Shown here piece after piece: positions 8,550-16,956 of a stretch of 64,000 nt of DNA (position 1 is the first letter of the stretch; every line of letters starts with the position of its first letter). The DNA comes from Aurantibacter sp034110465 (lineage in GTDB: Bacteria > Bacteroidota > Bacteroidia > Flavobacteriales > Flavobacteriaceae). Made by a program: the position numbers and the translations under genes. The notes under the pieces are model-generated. The model saw nothing but the letters and a program-made list of their open reading frames with translations. It was not told where the DNA came from and did not search any database. The stretch lies in contig JAWUZD010000006.1 in NCBI GenBank assembly GCA_034110465.1, positions 127,834-191,833 on the forward strand, read 5' to 3'.

Positions 8550-9742
8550 GTAAAAGTTTAAAATTTTATATCGGACTTTTAATACTATTAATTGGTTTTA
8601 TCTTTTTGATTGAAACAACAACAGAAAAACCAATTAATTGGAATAAAACCTATAACGAAAAACATAAATCGCCTTACGGTACTTTTGTTATTCATAACGA
8701 ATTAGAATCCATTTTTCCAGAGTCCGAAATTGAAACATTCGATAATACGATTTACGAGTTTTTAGATGGAAATTATAATTTTGATGAAGACGAATATAAG
8801 ATTAATGGAACTATTGTTCAGATTGAAGAATATGCTACCATAGATGGAACTTCTGCCGAAGAATTATTGTATTATGTATCTCTAGGAAATACGGCTTTTT
8901 TAGCGTCTAATACTATTCCTGAAATTATTAAAGATTCTTTAAAAATAGACACAAAAACAAGTTTCAGTTTTAAAGGCAAAGCAACTTTTAAGTTAGTAAA
9001 TCCAAAATTTAAATCGGATTCAATTCATCTTAAAAAAGGCGCAAACAATGTTTATTTTAAGAAACTAGATTCAAATACAACTACGGTTTTAGGAACGCAA
9101 ACCTTTAACGATTCTACTTATGTCAATTTTGCTAAAGTAAATTATGGATCTGGTAGTTTTATATTTCATTTACAACCAGTAACATTTACTAATTATAATA
9201 TTCTAAAAGTAGAAAACCAAACTTATATAGAAGCGGCTTTAGGTTATATTCCAGATAACAATATCTATTATAAATCTAAAAACAAACCTGGCAAAAACCT
9301 CGGAAACTCAAAGCTTCGTTTTATTCTAAGTAAAAAAGCTTTAAGATATGGTTGGTATTTAGGATTGATTAGTTTGCTTCTTTTTATAATCTTTAACGCT
9401 AAAAGAAAACAACGTATTGTAAAAGTAATTACACCACATAAAAACACAACTGTTGCTTTTATAAAAACCATTGGGAATTTATATTACGAAACTAAAGACC
9501 ACAACAATTTAATTACTAAAAAAATCACTTACTTCTTAGAATACGTAAGACGTACTTACTTTGTAGATACTCAAATTTTAGACGATAAATTTGTAAAAAA
9601 CTTAGCTTTAAAAGCCAATAAGAAACCACAAGATTTAAAAATATTAGTCAATAAAATAGCTTATTTACGTGCAAAAAGAGAATGCACAGAGCAAGATTTA
9701 TTAGACCTAAACGCATTAATAGAAGACTTTTACAATTCATAA
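8546..9742 (+). CDS. DUF4350 domain membrane protein
   Basis: This 398-residue protein has one N-terminal signal anchor (residues 5-22), a large extracytoplasmic DUF4350-type domain (YGTFVIHNELESIFPESEIE near the start), and a second transmembrane helix near 268-285 followed by a basic cytoplasmic domain of about 110 residues. DUF4350 is related to GATase-like folds that occur in MoxR operons. It starts four bases before the DUF4129 gene ends, and the MoxR ATG comes two bases after its stop. It probably presents a periplasmic sensor or adaptor domain to the MoxR chaperone; this is inference from context. Confidence 0.82.
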   Translation: MSKSLKFYIGLLILLIGFIFLIETTTEKPINWNKTYNEKHKSPYGTFVIHNELESIFPESEIETFDNTIYEFLDGNYNFDEDEYKINGTIVQIEEYATIDGTSAEELLYYVSLGNTAFLASNTIPEIIKDSLKIDTKTSFSFKGKATFKLVNPKFKSDSIHLKKGANNVYFKKLDSNTTTVLGTQTFNDSTYVNFAKVNYGSGSFIFHLQPVTFTNYNILKVENQTYIEAALGYIPDNNIYYKSKNKPGKNLGNSKLRFILSKKALRYGWYLGLISLLLFIIFNAKRKQRIVKVITPHKNTTVAFIKTIGNLYYETKDHNNLITKKITYFLEYVRRTYFVDTQILDDKFVKNLALKANKKPQDLKILVNKIAYLRAKRECTEQDLLDLNALIEDFYNS

Positions 9743-9744
9743 TT

Positions 9745-10782
9745 ATGGAAGATAACACGACAGATAACCAAGCTTTTGAAAATACATTACATCCAGAAAA
9801 CACATCTGCAGATTTAAGTTTTACAAATCGTATAGATTTAACAGAATTACAAGCTGGAATTGCTCAAATTAGAACCGAAATTGGTAAAGTAATTGTTGGG
9901 CAAAAAGGAATGATAGATATGCTAATTGCATCTATTTTAGCTAACGGACATTCTTTAATTGAAGGTGTTCCTGGAGTTGCAAAAACAGTTTCGGCTAAAC
10001 TATTAGCTAAATCTTTAGCAGTAGATTTTAGTAGAATACAATTTACGCCAGACTTAATGCCAAGCGATATTTTAGGAACCTCGATTTATAATATAAAGAC
10101 ATCTGAATTTGAGTTTAAAAAAGGACCTATTTTTTCTAATATGATTTTAATTGACGAAATAAATAGAGCTCCAGCAAAAACACAAGCTGCTTTGTTTGAA
10201 GTTATGGAAGAGCGACAAATTACTATAGATGGAAATAAATATAAAATGGATTTACCTTTTATAGTTTTAGCCACACAAAACCCTATAGAACAAGAAGGAA
10301 CTTACCGTTTACCTGAAGCACAATTAGACCGTTTTCTATTTAAAATTGATGTAGATTATCCTACCGCAGAAGAAGAAGTTGAAATTTTAATGCGAGAGCA
10401 AACACTTCAAGACACTAATAAAACAGACAAAATTACGGCTACTTTAAGCAAGGCGCAAGTAGAGAATTTTCAGAAGTTAGTTACTCAAATAATTATTGAG
10501 CCAAACCTTATAAAATATATTGCAGATATTATTATAAACACTAGAAGCAATCCGTTTTTATATTTAGGAGCTTCTCCAAGAGCAAGTATTGCAATACTAA
10601 AAGCTAGTAAAGCATTTGCTGCTATGAATGGTAGAGATTTTGTAACACCAGAAGACATTAAACAAGCTGCAATTCCTGTATTACAACACAGAGTTATTGT
10701 AACTCCAGAACGTGAAATGGAAGGCGTAACCACAAAACAAATTGTAAAGCAAATTATTGAAACGGTTGAGATTCCTAGATAA
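9745..10782 (+). CDS. MoxR-family AAA+ ATPase
   Basis: This is a 345-residue AAA+ ATPase of the MoxR class. The Walker A motif is GVPGVAKT, Walker B is LIDEINRAP, sensor 1 lies in LATQNPIEQEG, and an Arg finger is in LPEAQLDRFLF; the C-terminal lid has GASPRASIAILKASKA. MoxR ATPases act as chaperones that remodel or load cofactors into partner proteins, often VWA or DUF58 proteins. The ATG at 9745 is chosen, two bases after the DUF4350 stop; the frame runs further upstream inside that gene but without a plausible start. The DUF58 gene 95 bases downstream is its likely partner. Confidence 0.93.
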   Translation: MEDNTTDNQAFENTLHPENTSADLSFTNRIDLTELQAGIAQIRTEIGKVIVGQKGMIDMLIASILANGHSLIEGVPGVAKTVSAKLLAKSLAVDFSRIQFTPDLMPSDILGTSIYNIKTSEFEFKKGPIFSNMILIDEINRAPAKTQAALFEVMEERQITIDGNKYKMDLPFIVLATQNPIEQEGTYRLPEAQLDRFLFKIDVDYPTAEEEVEILMREQTLQDTNKTDKITATLSKAQVENFQKLVTQIIIEPNLIKYIADIIINTRSNPFLYLGASPRASIAILKASKAFAAMNGRDFVTPEDIKQAAIPVLQHRVIVTPEREMEGVTTKQIVKQIIETVEIPR

Positions 10783-10808
10783 ACTATATTTTTAAATACT
10801 ATTCATAG

Positions 10809-10833
10809 ATTCTGCGTCGTAGCGCTGAATGAC
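10809..10833. repeat. Palindromic intergenic repeat, copy 2 (short)
   Basis: ATTCTGCG at 10809-10816 faces CGCTGAAT at 10823-10830, an inverted pair with one mismatched position, followed by GACAAA. The ends match the larger element at 4343-4390. It lies in the 95-base gap between the MoxR and DUF58 genes. Confidence 0.5.
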
Positions 10834-10877
10834 AAAATTAACGTCTAATCTCTACCTTTAATAACTTTTAAAATAAA

Positions 10878-12209
10878 ATGAAAAAAATAAAATCTTTTTA
10901 CATACAAAATCGCTTTTTCTATGCCTGTTTAGGCTTAGTCATTTTGTATGTGTTTAGTTTTTTATTTCCAGTATTTCTCAACATTACTTCTATCCTTCTC
11001 TTAATTTTTGTAGCACTTCTAGTTTTAGATACTTTGGTTTTGTTTTTTACAAAAAAGGGACTTGAAGCTAATAGAATTTTACCAGAAAAATTTTCTAATG
11101 GCGATGTAAATGATGTTCGTGTTTCTATTCATAATTATTACACCTTACCAATTTACGCAACCATTATAGATGAAATCCCTGAACAATTCCAAGTCAGAAA
11201 TTTTGAGATTAATAAGAAAATTGAAGCGTCTAAAAGTTTAGATTTAAAATACGAATTACGTCCAACAGAACGAGGCGAATACACTTTTGGAAAGCTTAAT
11301 ATTTATGCTAAAACTATTTTTGGGTTGGTAGCAAGACGTTATAAGTTTTCGGACGAAGCAATGATTCCAACTTATCCAAGTTTTATACAATTGCGTAAAT
11401 ACGATTTATTAGCCATTAGTAATAACTTACATCAATATGGCGTAAAAAAGGTTAGAAAACTTGGTCATACTATGGAGTTTGAGCAAATTAAAGATTACGT
11501 TTTAGGAGACGATTTACGAACCATAAACTGGAAAGCTACTGCTAAAAGAAATCAGTTAATGGTAAATCAGTTTCAAGACGAAAAATCGCAACCTGTCTAT
11601 TCTATTATAGATAAAGGCCGCACAATGAAAATGCCTTTTAACGGGTTAACATTAGTCGATTATGCTATAAATGCCGCTTTAGTAATTAGTAATGTGGCTT
11701 TAAAAAAACAAGATAAGGCTGGAATTTTTACGTTTTCTAAAAAAGTAGAAAATCGTGTGGTTGCAGAACGCAGAACATCACAAATGAATTTAATTTTAGA
11801 AGGTTTATACAATGTAGAAACCAACTTTAAAGAGAGTGATTTTGGGCGTTTATATGCCGATGTAAAAAGAAATATAACACATAGAAGTTTACTACTACTC
11901 TACACCAACTTTGAGACCTTGGATAGTTTACATAGGCAATTACCTTATTTAAAAGGTTTATCTAAAAGTCATTTATTAGTTGTGGTATTCTTTAAAAACA
12001 CAGAGCTTAACGATATTATACATAACAAAGCAGAAACCATACAAGAAGCTTATGATAAAGTAATTGCAGAAAAATTTGCCTTCGAAAAACGTCTTATTGT
12101 AAACGAATTAAAAAAATACGGTATTTACAGTATTCTTACCACACCAGAAAACTTAACTATTGATACGATTAATAAGTATTTAGAGATTAAAGCTAGAGGA
12201 TTACTTTAA
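10878..12209 (+). CDS. DUF58 protein (VWA-like, MoxR partner)
   Basis: This 443-residue protein has two N-terminal transmembrane helices (about 13-35 and 37-57), a beta-rich middle, and the DUF58 signature DYVLGDDLRTINWKATAKRN near residues 206-225. A von Willebrand A-like segment follows, with IDKGRTM standing where VWA domains have the metal-site DxSxS. DUF58 proteins are membrane-linked substrates or partners of MoxR ATPases and are tied to envelope stress and aerotolerance (Bat) in Bacteroides. It closes the operon; no separate BatA/BatB genes follow. Confidence 0.9.
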   Translation: MKKIKSFYIQNRFFYACLGLVILYVFSFLFPVFLNITSILLLIFVALLVLDTLVLFFTKKGLEANRILPEKFSNGDVNDVRVSIHNYYTLPIYATIIDEIPEQFQVRNFEINKKIEASKSLDLKYELRPTERGEYTFGKLNIYAKTIFGLVARRYKFSDEAMIPTYPSFIQLRKYDLLAISNNLHQYGVKKVRKLGHTMEFEQIKDYVLGDDLRTINWKATAKRNQLMVNQFQDEKSQPVYSIIDKGRTMKMPFNGLTLVDYAINAALVISNVALKKQDKAGIFTFSKKVENRVVAERRTSQMNLILEGLYNVETNFKESDFGRLYADVKRNITHRSLLLLYTNFETLDSLHRQLPYLKGLSKSHLLVVVFFKNTELNDIIHNKAETIQEAYDKVIAEKFAFEKRLIVNELKKYGIYSILTTPENLTIDTINKYLEIKARGLL

Positions 12210-12270
12210 CCTTCAAAAAATAAAAATATAAATTTTGCACTTTTCATTTCAACCTTTTCACGCAAAAAAA

Positions 12271-12304
12271 GTATCGAGAAACTTACTAAAAAGCTGCTCG
12301 ATAC
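12271..12304. repeat. Perfect 8-bp inverted repeat between convergent genes
   Basis: GTATCGAG (12271-12278) and CTCGATAC (12297-12304) form an exact stem around an 18-base loop. It is preceded by seven As but followed by ACAAG rather than a direct T-run, so it is an atypical terminator. It lies between the converging DUF58 and dps genes; I see nothing else in 12210-12419. Confidence 0.5.
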
Positions 12305-12419
12305 AAGTTTTAATATCTCCAAATTTACTCGAAGTAACTCTATATTAAACTAAATCATAATAATTGGTTATGATTACTTACAATAACAAACAAGACCAAT
12401 TAAATAAGTACAAAAGATT

Positions 12420-12890
12420 CTATCCCAACCAAGCATTCATCATCCAAACCGTTTTTTCTTGTTCGGCAATAAAATCGCTCATCATAGAATTGGTTCCTTC
12501 ATCGTTAGCATCTCCAGATTCAGCTAAAATGGTACGTTCTAATTTTAATAATTCACTTAAAGACGTTACAATTAATTTTACGGCATCAACATCGTTACTA
12601 ATGTTTTTTCCTACTGGAACTTTTGCGTGTGAAATATAATCTTGAAATGTATGTAAAGGTGTGTTAGAAAGTGTTAAAATACGCTCAGCAATTAAATCTA
12701 CCTTCATATTTGCATCTGTATACAACTCTTCAAACTTAACATGTAAATCAAAAAAGTTTTTTCCTTTTATATTCCAATGAATTCCTCTTAAGTTTTGATA
12801 ATAAATCTGAAAATTTGATAACAATTCATTTAACTGATTAGAAATATCATTTGTTTTCTCTGGGTTTAAGCCTATTTTATTTAATTGCAT
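12420..12890 (-). CDS. dps: Dps-family DNA-binding ferritin-like protein
   Basis: This 156-residue four-helix ferritin-like protein oxidises Fe(II) with hydrogen peroxide and stores iron as a 12-mer in the cytoplasm. The inter-subunit ferroxidase ligands are in the classical place: HWNIKGKNFFDLHVKFEELYTD near residues 40-61 supplies the two His plus Asp and Glu. The N-terminus has only a few basic residues, so DNA binding is uncertain. It diverges from oxyR, which fits peroxide induction of dps. A -7 promoter element lies 24 bases upstream of its ATG. Confidence 0.92.
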   Translation of the reverse strand: MQLNKIGLNPEKTNDISNQLNELLSNFQIYYQNLRGIHWNIKGKNFFDLHVKFEELYTDANMKVDLIAERILTLSNTPLHTFQDYISHAKVPVGKNISNDVDAVKLIVTSLSELLKLERTILAESGDANDEGTNSMMSDFIAEQEKTVWMMNAWLG

Positions 12891-12913
12891 ATCTATATAT
12901 TTTTATATTTATT

Positions 12914-12921
12914 CAAATTTA
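12914..12921 (-). promoter_or_regulatory. Putative -7 element of the dps promoter
   Basis: Read on the minus strand this is TAAATTTG, a match to TAnnTTTG, 23 bases from the dps start codon. A TTG lies 14 bases upstream, closer than the usual spacing, which would suit activator-dependent expression. It is in the 103-base region shared with oxyR. Confidence 0.5.
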
Positions 12922-12993
12922 CTTCAAAATAAAATCAATTTAACATAAGTTTTATTGATAGTTTTTATATTTTTATAGACTTAAACTATTATT

Positions 12994-13935
12994 ATGACAA
13001 TTACACAGCTAGAATACGTATTAGCAGTTGCAGAACATCAAAATTTCACAAAAGCAGCACAACATAGATTTGTTACTCAGCCTACATTAAGTATGCAAAT
13101 TCAGAAGCTAGAAGATCAATTAGACATTTTAATTTTTGACAGAAGCAAAAAACCTATAGAATTAACCGAAGTTGGTAAACGTATTGTAGCACAAGCTAAA
13201 AATATTGTAAATGAATCTTATAGAATTCAGGATATTGTAGATCAACAAAAAGGATTTATTGGCGGCGAATTTAAATTAGGAATTATCCCAACGGTTATGC
13301 CTACTTTATTACCAATGTTTCTAAAAAACTTTATTAAAAAATATCCAAAAGTTAAACTTAAAATTGAAGAGTTAACCACGGAGGAAATTATTTCGCGTTT
13401 AAACGATGGTCATTTAGATGCTGCAATTGCAGCTACGCCTTTAGAGTGCGACACTTTAAAAGAACGACCTTTATATTACGAGCCATTTGTTGCTTATATT
13501 CCAGAAAATCACAGATTAAAAAACAAAACAAAGCTAGATGTTGCCGATTTAGATTTAGACGATATGTTACTTTTAGAAGATGGACATTGTTTTAGAGATG
13601 GCGTTATTAATTTATGTAAAGTATTTAAAAGTAAACAAGACGAAACATTTCAATTAGAAAGCGGAAGTATAGAAACTCTAATCCGTTTATCTAATGAAGG
13701 TTTAGGAATGACACTTTTACCTTATTTGCATACCTTAGAATTAAATGATGAACAAAAAGCAAAACTGCATTATTTTAACGATCCATCACCTGCTAGAGAA
13801 GTAAGTGTTATTTATCATAAATCCGAACTTAAAATGCAAATCATTGAAGCTTTAAGAGATACTATATCTGGTGTCGTCAGAGGTGCAATTGCATTTCAAA
13901 ACGTTCAAATAATTAGTCCTTTAGCAAAAAAATAA
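12994..13935 (+). CDS. oxyR: Hydrogen-peroxide sensing LysR regulator OxyR
   Basis: This 313-residue LysR-type regulator has its winged helix-turn-helix at residues 1-60 (FTKAAQHRFVTQPTLSMQIQKLE) and a substrate-binding domain from about 90. The redox pair is present in EDGHCFRDGVINLC: by count the cysteines are residues 199 and 208, the same numbers as in E. coli OxyR, so peroxide sensing through a disulfide is well supported. It diverges from dps, a classic OxyR target, and should bind the 103-bp gap between them. A strong terminator follows. Confidence 0.94.
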   Translation: MTITQLEYVLAVAEHQNFTKAAQHRFVTQPTLSMQIQKLEDQLDILIFDRSKKPIELTEVGKRIVAQAKNIVNESYRIQDIVDQQKGFIGGEFKLGIIPTVMPTLLPMFLKNFIKKYPKVKLKIEELTTEEIISRLNDGHLDAAIAATPLECDTLKERPLYYEPFVAYIPENHRLKNKTKLDVADLDLDDMLLLEDGHCFRDGVINLCKVFKSKQDETFQLESGSIETLIRLSNEGLGMTLLPYLHTLELNDEQKAKLHYFNDPSPAREVSVIYHKSELKMQIIEALRDTISGVVRGAIAFQNVQIISPLAKK

Positions 13936-13985
13936 CAAACTATCATTCTTGTTTTTTTTCACCTTTAATTAATAAAAATTCAAAT

Positions 13986-14015
13986 AAAAGGCAACCTGTT
14001 TGGGTTGCCTTTTTT
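13986..14015. terminator. Intrinsic terminator after oxyR
   Basis: The stem GGCAACC (13990-13996) / GGTTGCC (14003-14009) has flanking A and T runs and a six-base loop. It serves oxyR and, in reverse, the converging outer-membrane gene. Confidence 0.85.
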
Positions 14016-14037
14016 AATACTAAAACTTAACTCCTAT

Positions 14038-15075
14038 TTAGAATGCATACTGCAATCCAGCTGTAAAGGTTTCTTTAGTTTTTAATTGTATTCCATTTAC
14101 ATTTTGAAATAAAGGTTCTGCATATTCTAAACCTAATCTTAAGTTTTTGAATTTTCCTTTTGGAACATAAAAATTAACACCTAATCCTGAATTAATAAAT
14201 TCTCCACCAGAATTAGAGTTGTCAGCAGTAATAATCATATTTGGGTTTAAATCTGGATTTGCGCTTTTAATACCATCTATAAAAACACCTTCTAAGCGCG
14301 CAGAAAAACTAATCCAATTATTAGCTTTAGCCGCAAACCAGCTATTAAAACTGTAACGGTTTCCTAAAGTATAACCGTTATTATTTTCATCTACTCTAAT
14401 CAAACCTTTAATTTGCGAGCCAAAAGACCAAACATTTCCTTGTGTTAAATAAGTTGCGCTTAAATCTAAATCTATTGTACCACTACCAATTTGCATAGGA
14501 TAAGGCAAAATAACATTATCTCCACCAGATGCTGGTGTTACGTCCTTATTATCAATACTACCTGTAGGTAACGACAATCCTAAATTTTCGTGAATTTTAC
14601 TGCGTTTCTTTTTCTAAAAATCATATTAAACACCAACCTTAGTATCTCCTAATCCAGAAGATTTTGTGATAAAAGACATATTCATCGCTGTAAGGTGATC
14701 CATTTCCATAGACACATAGTTAGCCATAACATATAATGTTGCGTTATTATTTGGAGCATACATTGCACCTAACATATGCATTTGCATTGGCATATTTAAT
14801 GGTGTTACCATATAAGTTCCTCCATTTGGCATTAATAAAGATTCTAATGTAGCATTATTGTTTACTACTAAAAGATCTTCCATATTCATTTGCATAAACC
14901 TGTAAGACACCATAAAATATCTTTTTCCGTGAGTATGATCTCCCATAACAGAAATTGGCGCATGTCCATCTGGTCTGTTTCCAGAATATTTTACTAAAGT
15001 ATCTTTTGTTGTTTCTGTTTGAGCCATTACAAGGCTTGTTGCCATAAAGAATATGGCATATAAAGTGTTTTTCAT
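14038..15075 (-). pseudogene. Met/His-rich outer-membrane transporter-like gene with two in-frame stops
   Basis: ATG at 15075 opens a signal peptide (MKNTLYAIFFMATSLVMAQ) and a Met/His-rich segment (DGHAPISVMGDHTHGK; MPMQMHMLG). The frame then meets TAA at 14626-14628 and TAG at 14614-14616, four codons apart, and continues in the same frame with NLGLSLPTGSID to GLQYAF at 14038. The C-terminal Phe and beta-strand pattern point to an outer-membrane beta-barrel of the phenol-degradation meta-pathway porin type. The joined 345 codons match the usual length of such proteins, so only the stops spoil it. The Met/His motifs suggest copper or another soft metal; that is inference. Genes of this kind often sit beside the small Cys-motif protein encoded just upstream. 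Confidence 0.75.
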
Positions 15076-15261
15076 TTTTAAAATAAGTTTTATTGAATAT
15101 GAAGTTTTATTTTTTTTAACACATAGCATCTTTCAATTGAAAAGAAAGAACTAATTCAATTAAAAAAAAGCATTATTATTTTGCACACCAATTTTAGACT
15201 TGGCATCACCAAATCTTTAATTGCATACTAACGCATTACTATATTTTATTTATGTATAAAA

Positions 15262-15639
15262 CTAAACTTGTGGAGGCTTAAAACTAAGCTGAAGAAATGA
15301 TGTATAGTTTTTTAAAGTGTAATAAAAACTAGGCTTATTTGTTTTGTAAAATTTGTTTTCCAAGTCTTCCAATGTAACGTCTTGAAAGTATAGTGGATAA
15401 AAAGCTTCTGAAATTGTATTAAATACTGCTGCCCTATTTGTTGAATTAGTAGGTGTAACTGTAAGTTGTTTTGTTAAATGACACTTTCCGTTACATTTTA
15501 ATTCTGGAACCTTCTTATTTACACAATAGGTTTCTATAATGTAATCTATATTCAATTGAAAATAAGCCACGTAACCAACATAATAAATTGGTCTAATGGC
15601 AAATGCTAAAAAGAGTAATATGACAGCTATTTTTTTCAG
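15262..15639 (-). CDS. Small membrane-anchored CNGKC-motif protein
   Basis: This small protein is of unknown function. From GTG at 15570 it has 102 residues, but the frame is open upstream and encodes a membrane helix (KKIAVILLFLAFAIRP) directly joined to YYVGYVAYFQLNIDYIIETYC. I place the start at CTG 15639, because homologous Flavobacteriia proteins as I recall them begin with this helix and no ATG, GTG or TTG precedes it. The body has a conserved Cys, then ELKCNGKCHL, which could bind a metal or form a disulfide. It lies upstream of the Met/His-rich porin gene on the same strand, supporting a shared metal-related role. GTG 15570 remains the conservative alternative start. Confidence 0.65.
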   Translation of the reverse strand: MKKIAVILLFLAFAIRPIYYVGYVAYFQLNIDYIIETYCVNKKVPELKCNGKCHLTKQLTVTPTNSTNRAAVFNTISEAFYPLYFQDVTLEDLENKFYKTNKPSFYYTLKNYTSFLQLSFKPPQV

Positions 15640-15655
15640 TGTGAAAAATTTTGCA

Positions 15656-15663
15656 CAAAGATA
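15656..15663 (-). promoter_or_regulatory. Putative -7 element for the CNGKC-protein gene
   Basis: Minus-strand TATCTTTG matches TAnnTTTG and lies 16 bases upstream of the proposed CTG start (15639). Its position supports translation starting well before GTG 15570. Confidence 0.5.
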
Positions 15664-15687
15664 AAATTAGAAAACAAAACCGCATAA

Positions 15688-15717
15688 AAAAAGCAACCTA
15701 ATTAAAGGCTGCTTTTT
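15688..15717. terminator. Intrinsic terminator
   Basis: AAAAAGCAACC (15688-15698) pairs with GGCTGCTTTTT (15707-15717) with a single A/C mismatch and an eight-base loop. It ends the short gene at 15719-15913 on the minus strand. Confidence 0.75.
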
Positions 15718-15718
15718 A

Positions 15719-15913
15719 CTATTTTAATTGAATTAAGCATTGACCTAATTCTGGATTTTTTATTGCTAAAGATTGAATAAATATTTTAAGTTCTTCAATC
15801 TCATAGGGAAGTAATCTTTTTAAGGCTTTTTCTACTTCTTTGCAAAATAAATTAGCGTCAAAACTTACTTTATTGAGTACGGTTTTAGTATACTCAAACA
15901 TTGCTCTTGCCAT
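15719..15913 (-). CDS. Small conserved hypothetical protein (64 aa)
   Basis: This 64-residue protein is largely helical and charged: MARAMFEYTKTVLNKVSF, then LFCKEVEKALKRLLPYEIEELKIFI. It has no signal peptide or membrane segment. I recognise the pattern as a short protein conserved across Flavobacteriaceae but know no function. The gene stands alone, closed by its own terminator, and its codon use is like its neighbours. Confidence 0.7.
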   Translation of the reverse strand: MARAMFEYTKTVLNKVSFDANLFCKEVEKALKRLLPYEIEELKIFIQSLAIKNPELGQCLIQLK

Positions 15914-16040
15914 AATTAATAGATTTAGTTAAAGTAGTTTTTAAACTATAAGCAATTTGTTTTAAGGTTTCTGATTTAAAGATACTAAAAATTGTAGTCT
16001 TTTTATTGCGACTTTAATACAATATTAACAAAGTTATTAA

Positions 16041-16838
16041 CTAAAATTTATTGTCGCCATCTAATAGGTTTCCTAAACCTCCTAAAATACTACCTTCGCC
16101 TTTACTATTTCCACCTCTAGGTAAACTTGCAACAACACGTGCTGCTAATCTACTAAAAGGTAAAGACTGCACATAAACTATTCCTGGACCTTCAAGTGTT
16201 GCAAAAAACAATCCTTCGCCGCCAAAAACGGTATTTTTAATTCCACCTACAAATTCTATATCATAATTTACGGTTTGTGTAAAACCAACAATACAACCTG
16301 TATCTACACGTAAAACTTCACCAGATTTAAGTTCTTTCCTTGCTAAATTTCCACCAGCGTGAACAAACGCCATTCCATCGCCTTCTAATTTTTGCATTAT
16401 AAAACCTTCGCCGCCAAAAAGTCCACGACCAATTTTTTTACTAAACTCTATGCCAATACTAACACCTTTTGCGGCGCATAAAAAAGCATCTTTCTGACAA
16501 ATAAATTTCCCTTTGTATTCTGTTAAATCAATGGGTACAATTTTCCCTGGATAAGGCGATGCAAAAGAGATTTTACGTTTTCCTACTATATTATTATAAA
16601 AAGCAGTCATAAATAAACTTTCGCCAGTAAGGATTCGTTTTCCTGCACCAAGAATTTTTCCTAAAAAACCAGAATCTTTTTGAGAACCATCGCCAAAAAG
16701 GGTTTCCATTTTAATACCATCGTCCATCATCATAAAACTTCCAGATTCTGCAATAACAGCTTCTTGCGGATCTAGTTCTATTTCGATGTATTGCATTTCT
16801 TCACCAAAAATTTCGTAATCTATTTCGTGTGCATTCAT
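16041..16838 (-). CDS. AIM24 / TIGR00266 family protein
   Basis: This 265-residue protein of the AIM24 (TIGR00266) family is a beta-helical trimer-forming fold with glycine-rich turns. The hallmarks are AVIAESGSFMMMDDGI near residues 28-43, LTGESLFMTAF near 90-100, and GLFGGEGFIMQKLEG plus VFGGEGLFFATLEGPG in the second half. Bacterial members are cytosolic and of unknown function; the mitochondrial homologue supports inner-membrane organisation. The glycine-rich C-terminal tail is common. It seems to be a single-gene unit. Confidence 0.88.
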   Translation of the reverse strand: MNAHEIDYEIFGEEMQYIEIELDPQEAVIAESGSFMMMDDGIKMETLFGDGSQKDSGFLGKILGAGKRILTGESLFMTAFYNNIVGKRKISFASPYPGKIVPIDLTEYKGKFICQKDAFLCAAKGVSIGIEFSKKIGRGLFGGEGFIMQKLEGDGMAFVHAGGNLARKELKSGEVLRVDTGCIVGFTQTVNYDIEFVGGIKNTVFGGEGLFFATLEGPGIVYVQSLPFSRLAARVVASLPRGGNSKGEGSILGGLGNLLDGDNKF

Positions 16839-16956
16839 ATATAAATTATTTTAGTTCTATTTATATGTAGGCAAGATTGTTGTTTTGTTACAGATAATTA
16901 TTAAAAATATATACCTAAGAGAGATTTTTTAGAGTGATGAATAATAAAATTTCATA

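Noticed and set aside
12364..12639. Plus-strand open frame of 91 codons over the dps gene
   Set aside because: It is the complementary shadow of dps, which has clear ferritin-like motifs and codon use.
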